Below, piece after piece: positions 7,089 through 7,229 of a stretch of 7,229 nucleotides of DNA; the first letter of the stretch is position 1, and each line of letters starts with the position of its first letter. Both the position numbers and the translations under genes were made by a program. This DNA comes from Pseudonocardia sp. Lineage in GTDB: Bacteria > Actinomycetota > Actinomycetes > Mycobacteriales > Pseudonocardiaceae. The DNA lies in the NCBI GenBank assembly GCA_030453005.1, contig JAKDLE010000137.1, positions 1 through 7,229 on the forward strand, read 5' to 3'. Under the pieces are notes generated by a model that saw nothing but the letters and a program-made list of their open reading frames with translations, did no database searches and was not told where the DNA came from.

Positions 7089-7110
7089 ACGTTCTTGAGC
7101 TGAACTTGAG
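7089..7110 (-). promoter_or_regulatory. Shared bipartite upstream motif, copy B
   Basis: On the minus strand this reads CTCAAG-N8-AAGAACGT, lying 94-115 bases before the start of the 72-residue gene and just downstream of accE. It matches copy A at 4650-4671 in both blocks and in spacing. On the plus strand the units GTTCTTGAG (7091-7099) and GAACTTGAG (7102-7110) repeat at an 11-base period. An ACACT pentamer follows 23 bases further downstream here and 24 in copy A, which may be chance. Confidence 0.5.
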
Positions 7111-7130
7111 CCGCCGGTCTGTCGACCCGA

Positions 7131-7150
7131 CGCGCTACCGGGTCAGCGCG
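7131..7150 (-). terminator. Possible short hairpin overlapping the accE stop codon
   Basis: CGCGCT (7131-7136) and AGCGCG (7145-7150) form a six-pair stem around an eight-base loop that includes most of the accE stop codon. It may be a weak terminator; there is no T-run and the stem is short. Confidence 0.25.
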
Positions 7151-7229
7151 GCCAGTACGTGGTGCGCCACGCCCCCGGGCCGGGGTGCGTGGGTGTGCGC
7201 AGAGCAGAGGCGGGGTCGGACCAGCGGTC
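7143..7229 (-). CDS. accE: C-terminal end of acyl-CoA carboxylase epsilon subunit (partial)
   Basis: The last 28 codons of a gene that enters from beyond the right edge, too short to be listed as an open frame from a start. The peptide has DRWSDPASALRTP followed by the sequence HPGPGAWR and ends YWPR. A W-x-x-x-x-x-L-R stretch then GPGAWR just before the stop is the hallmark end of the small epsilon subunits (AccE/PccE) that stabilise actinobacterial acyl-CoA carboxylases. The context agrees: in M. tuberculosis accE5 (Rv3281) precedes maf (Rv3282). The beta chain gene (accD5 type) is expected immediately beyond the window. The assignment rests on a short peptide plus synteny. Confidence 0.75.
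   Translation of the reverse strand, partial: DRWSDPASALRTPTHPGPGAWRTTYWPR

Noticed and set aside
6195..7103. 302-residue open frame on the plus strand
   Set aside because: Antisense to maf and the 72-residue gene; low-complexity Ser/Thr/Pro/Arg text with no motif or ribosome binding site.
1..7229. CRISPR, tRNA, rRNA, insertion sequence or phage signals
   Set aside because: I saw no regularly spaced repeats, cloverleaf-like segments, transposase motifs or terminal inverted repeats in the window.

Overview
This is a very GC-rich stretch (roughly 70% or more by eye). Every supportable gene lies on the minus strand, with GTG starts and AGGAGG-type ribosome binding sites. Gene content and order point to an actinobacterium, most likely of the Pseudonocardiales; the genus is an inference from protein flavour, not from a marker gene.

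In transcription order (right to left) the window holds: the last 28 codons of what looks like an acyl-CoA carboxylase epsilon subunit (accE, cut by the window edge); a 72-residue single-pass membrane protein with a Gly/Cys tail; a Maf-family nucleotide pyrophosphatase; a two-domain rhodanese sulfurtransferase (sseA); a SufE-like sulfur acceptor whose start overlaps the sseA stop (ATGA); a TIGR04222-like membrane protein, also with a Gly/Cys tail; a gap of about 490 bases with a strong hairpin; the biotin-carrying acyl-CoA carboxylase alpha chain (accA3 type); a GNAT acetyltransferase with an unusual 5' end; and a short exonuclease-fold protein that lacks key catalytic residues, followed at once by a perfect 32-base palindrome that is a likely terminator.

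The order accE - maf - sseA - sufE - accA3 matches the Mycobacterium tuberculosis Rv3281-Rv3285 block from memory. The genes join two themes: carboxylation of acyl-CoA for fatty acid and mycolate-type lipid precursors (accE, accA3; the beta chain would lie beyond the right edge) and sulfur handling (sseA, sufE), with maf as a housekeeping companion.

The two genes not in that conserved block are the two Gly/Cys-tail membrane proteins, one between accE and maf and one between sufE and accA3. The spacers in front of both carry the same bipartite motif, CTCAAG-N8-AAGAACGT (17 of 22 positions identical), and each gene has a near-identical ribosome binding site. This suggests two co-regulated, functionally linked membrane proteins embedded in a housekeeping cluster. 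Their function is unknown, and this pair is the best candidate here for something undescribed.
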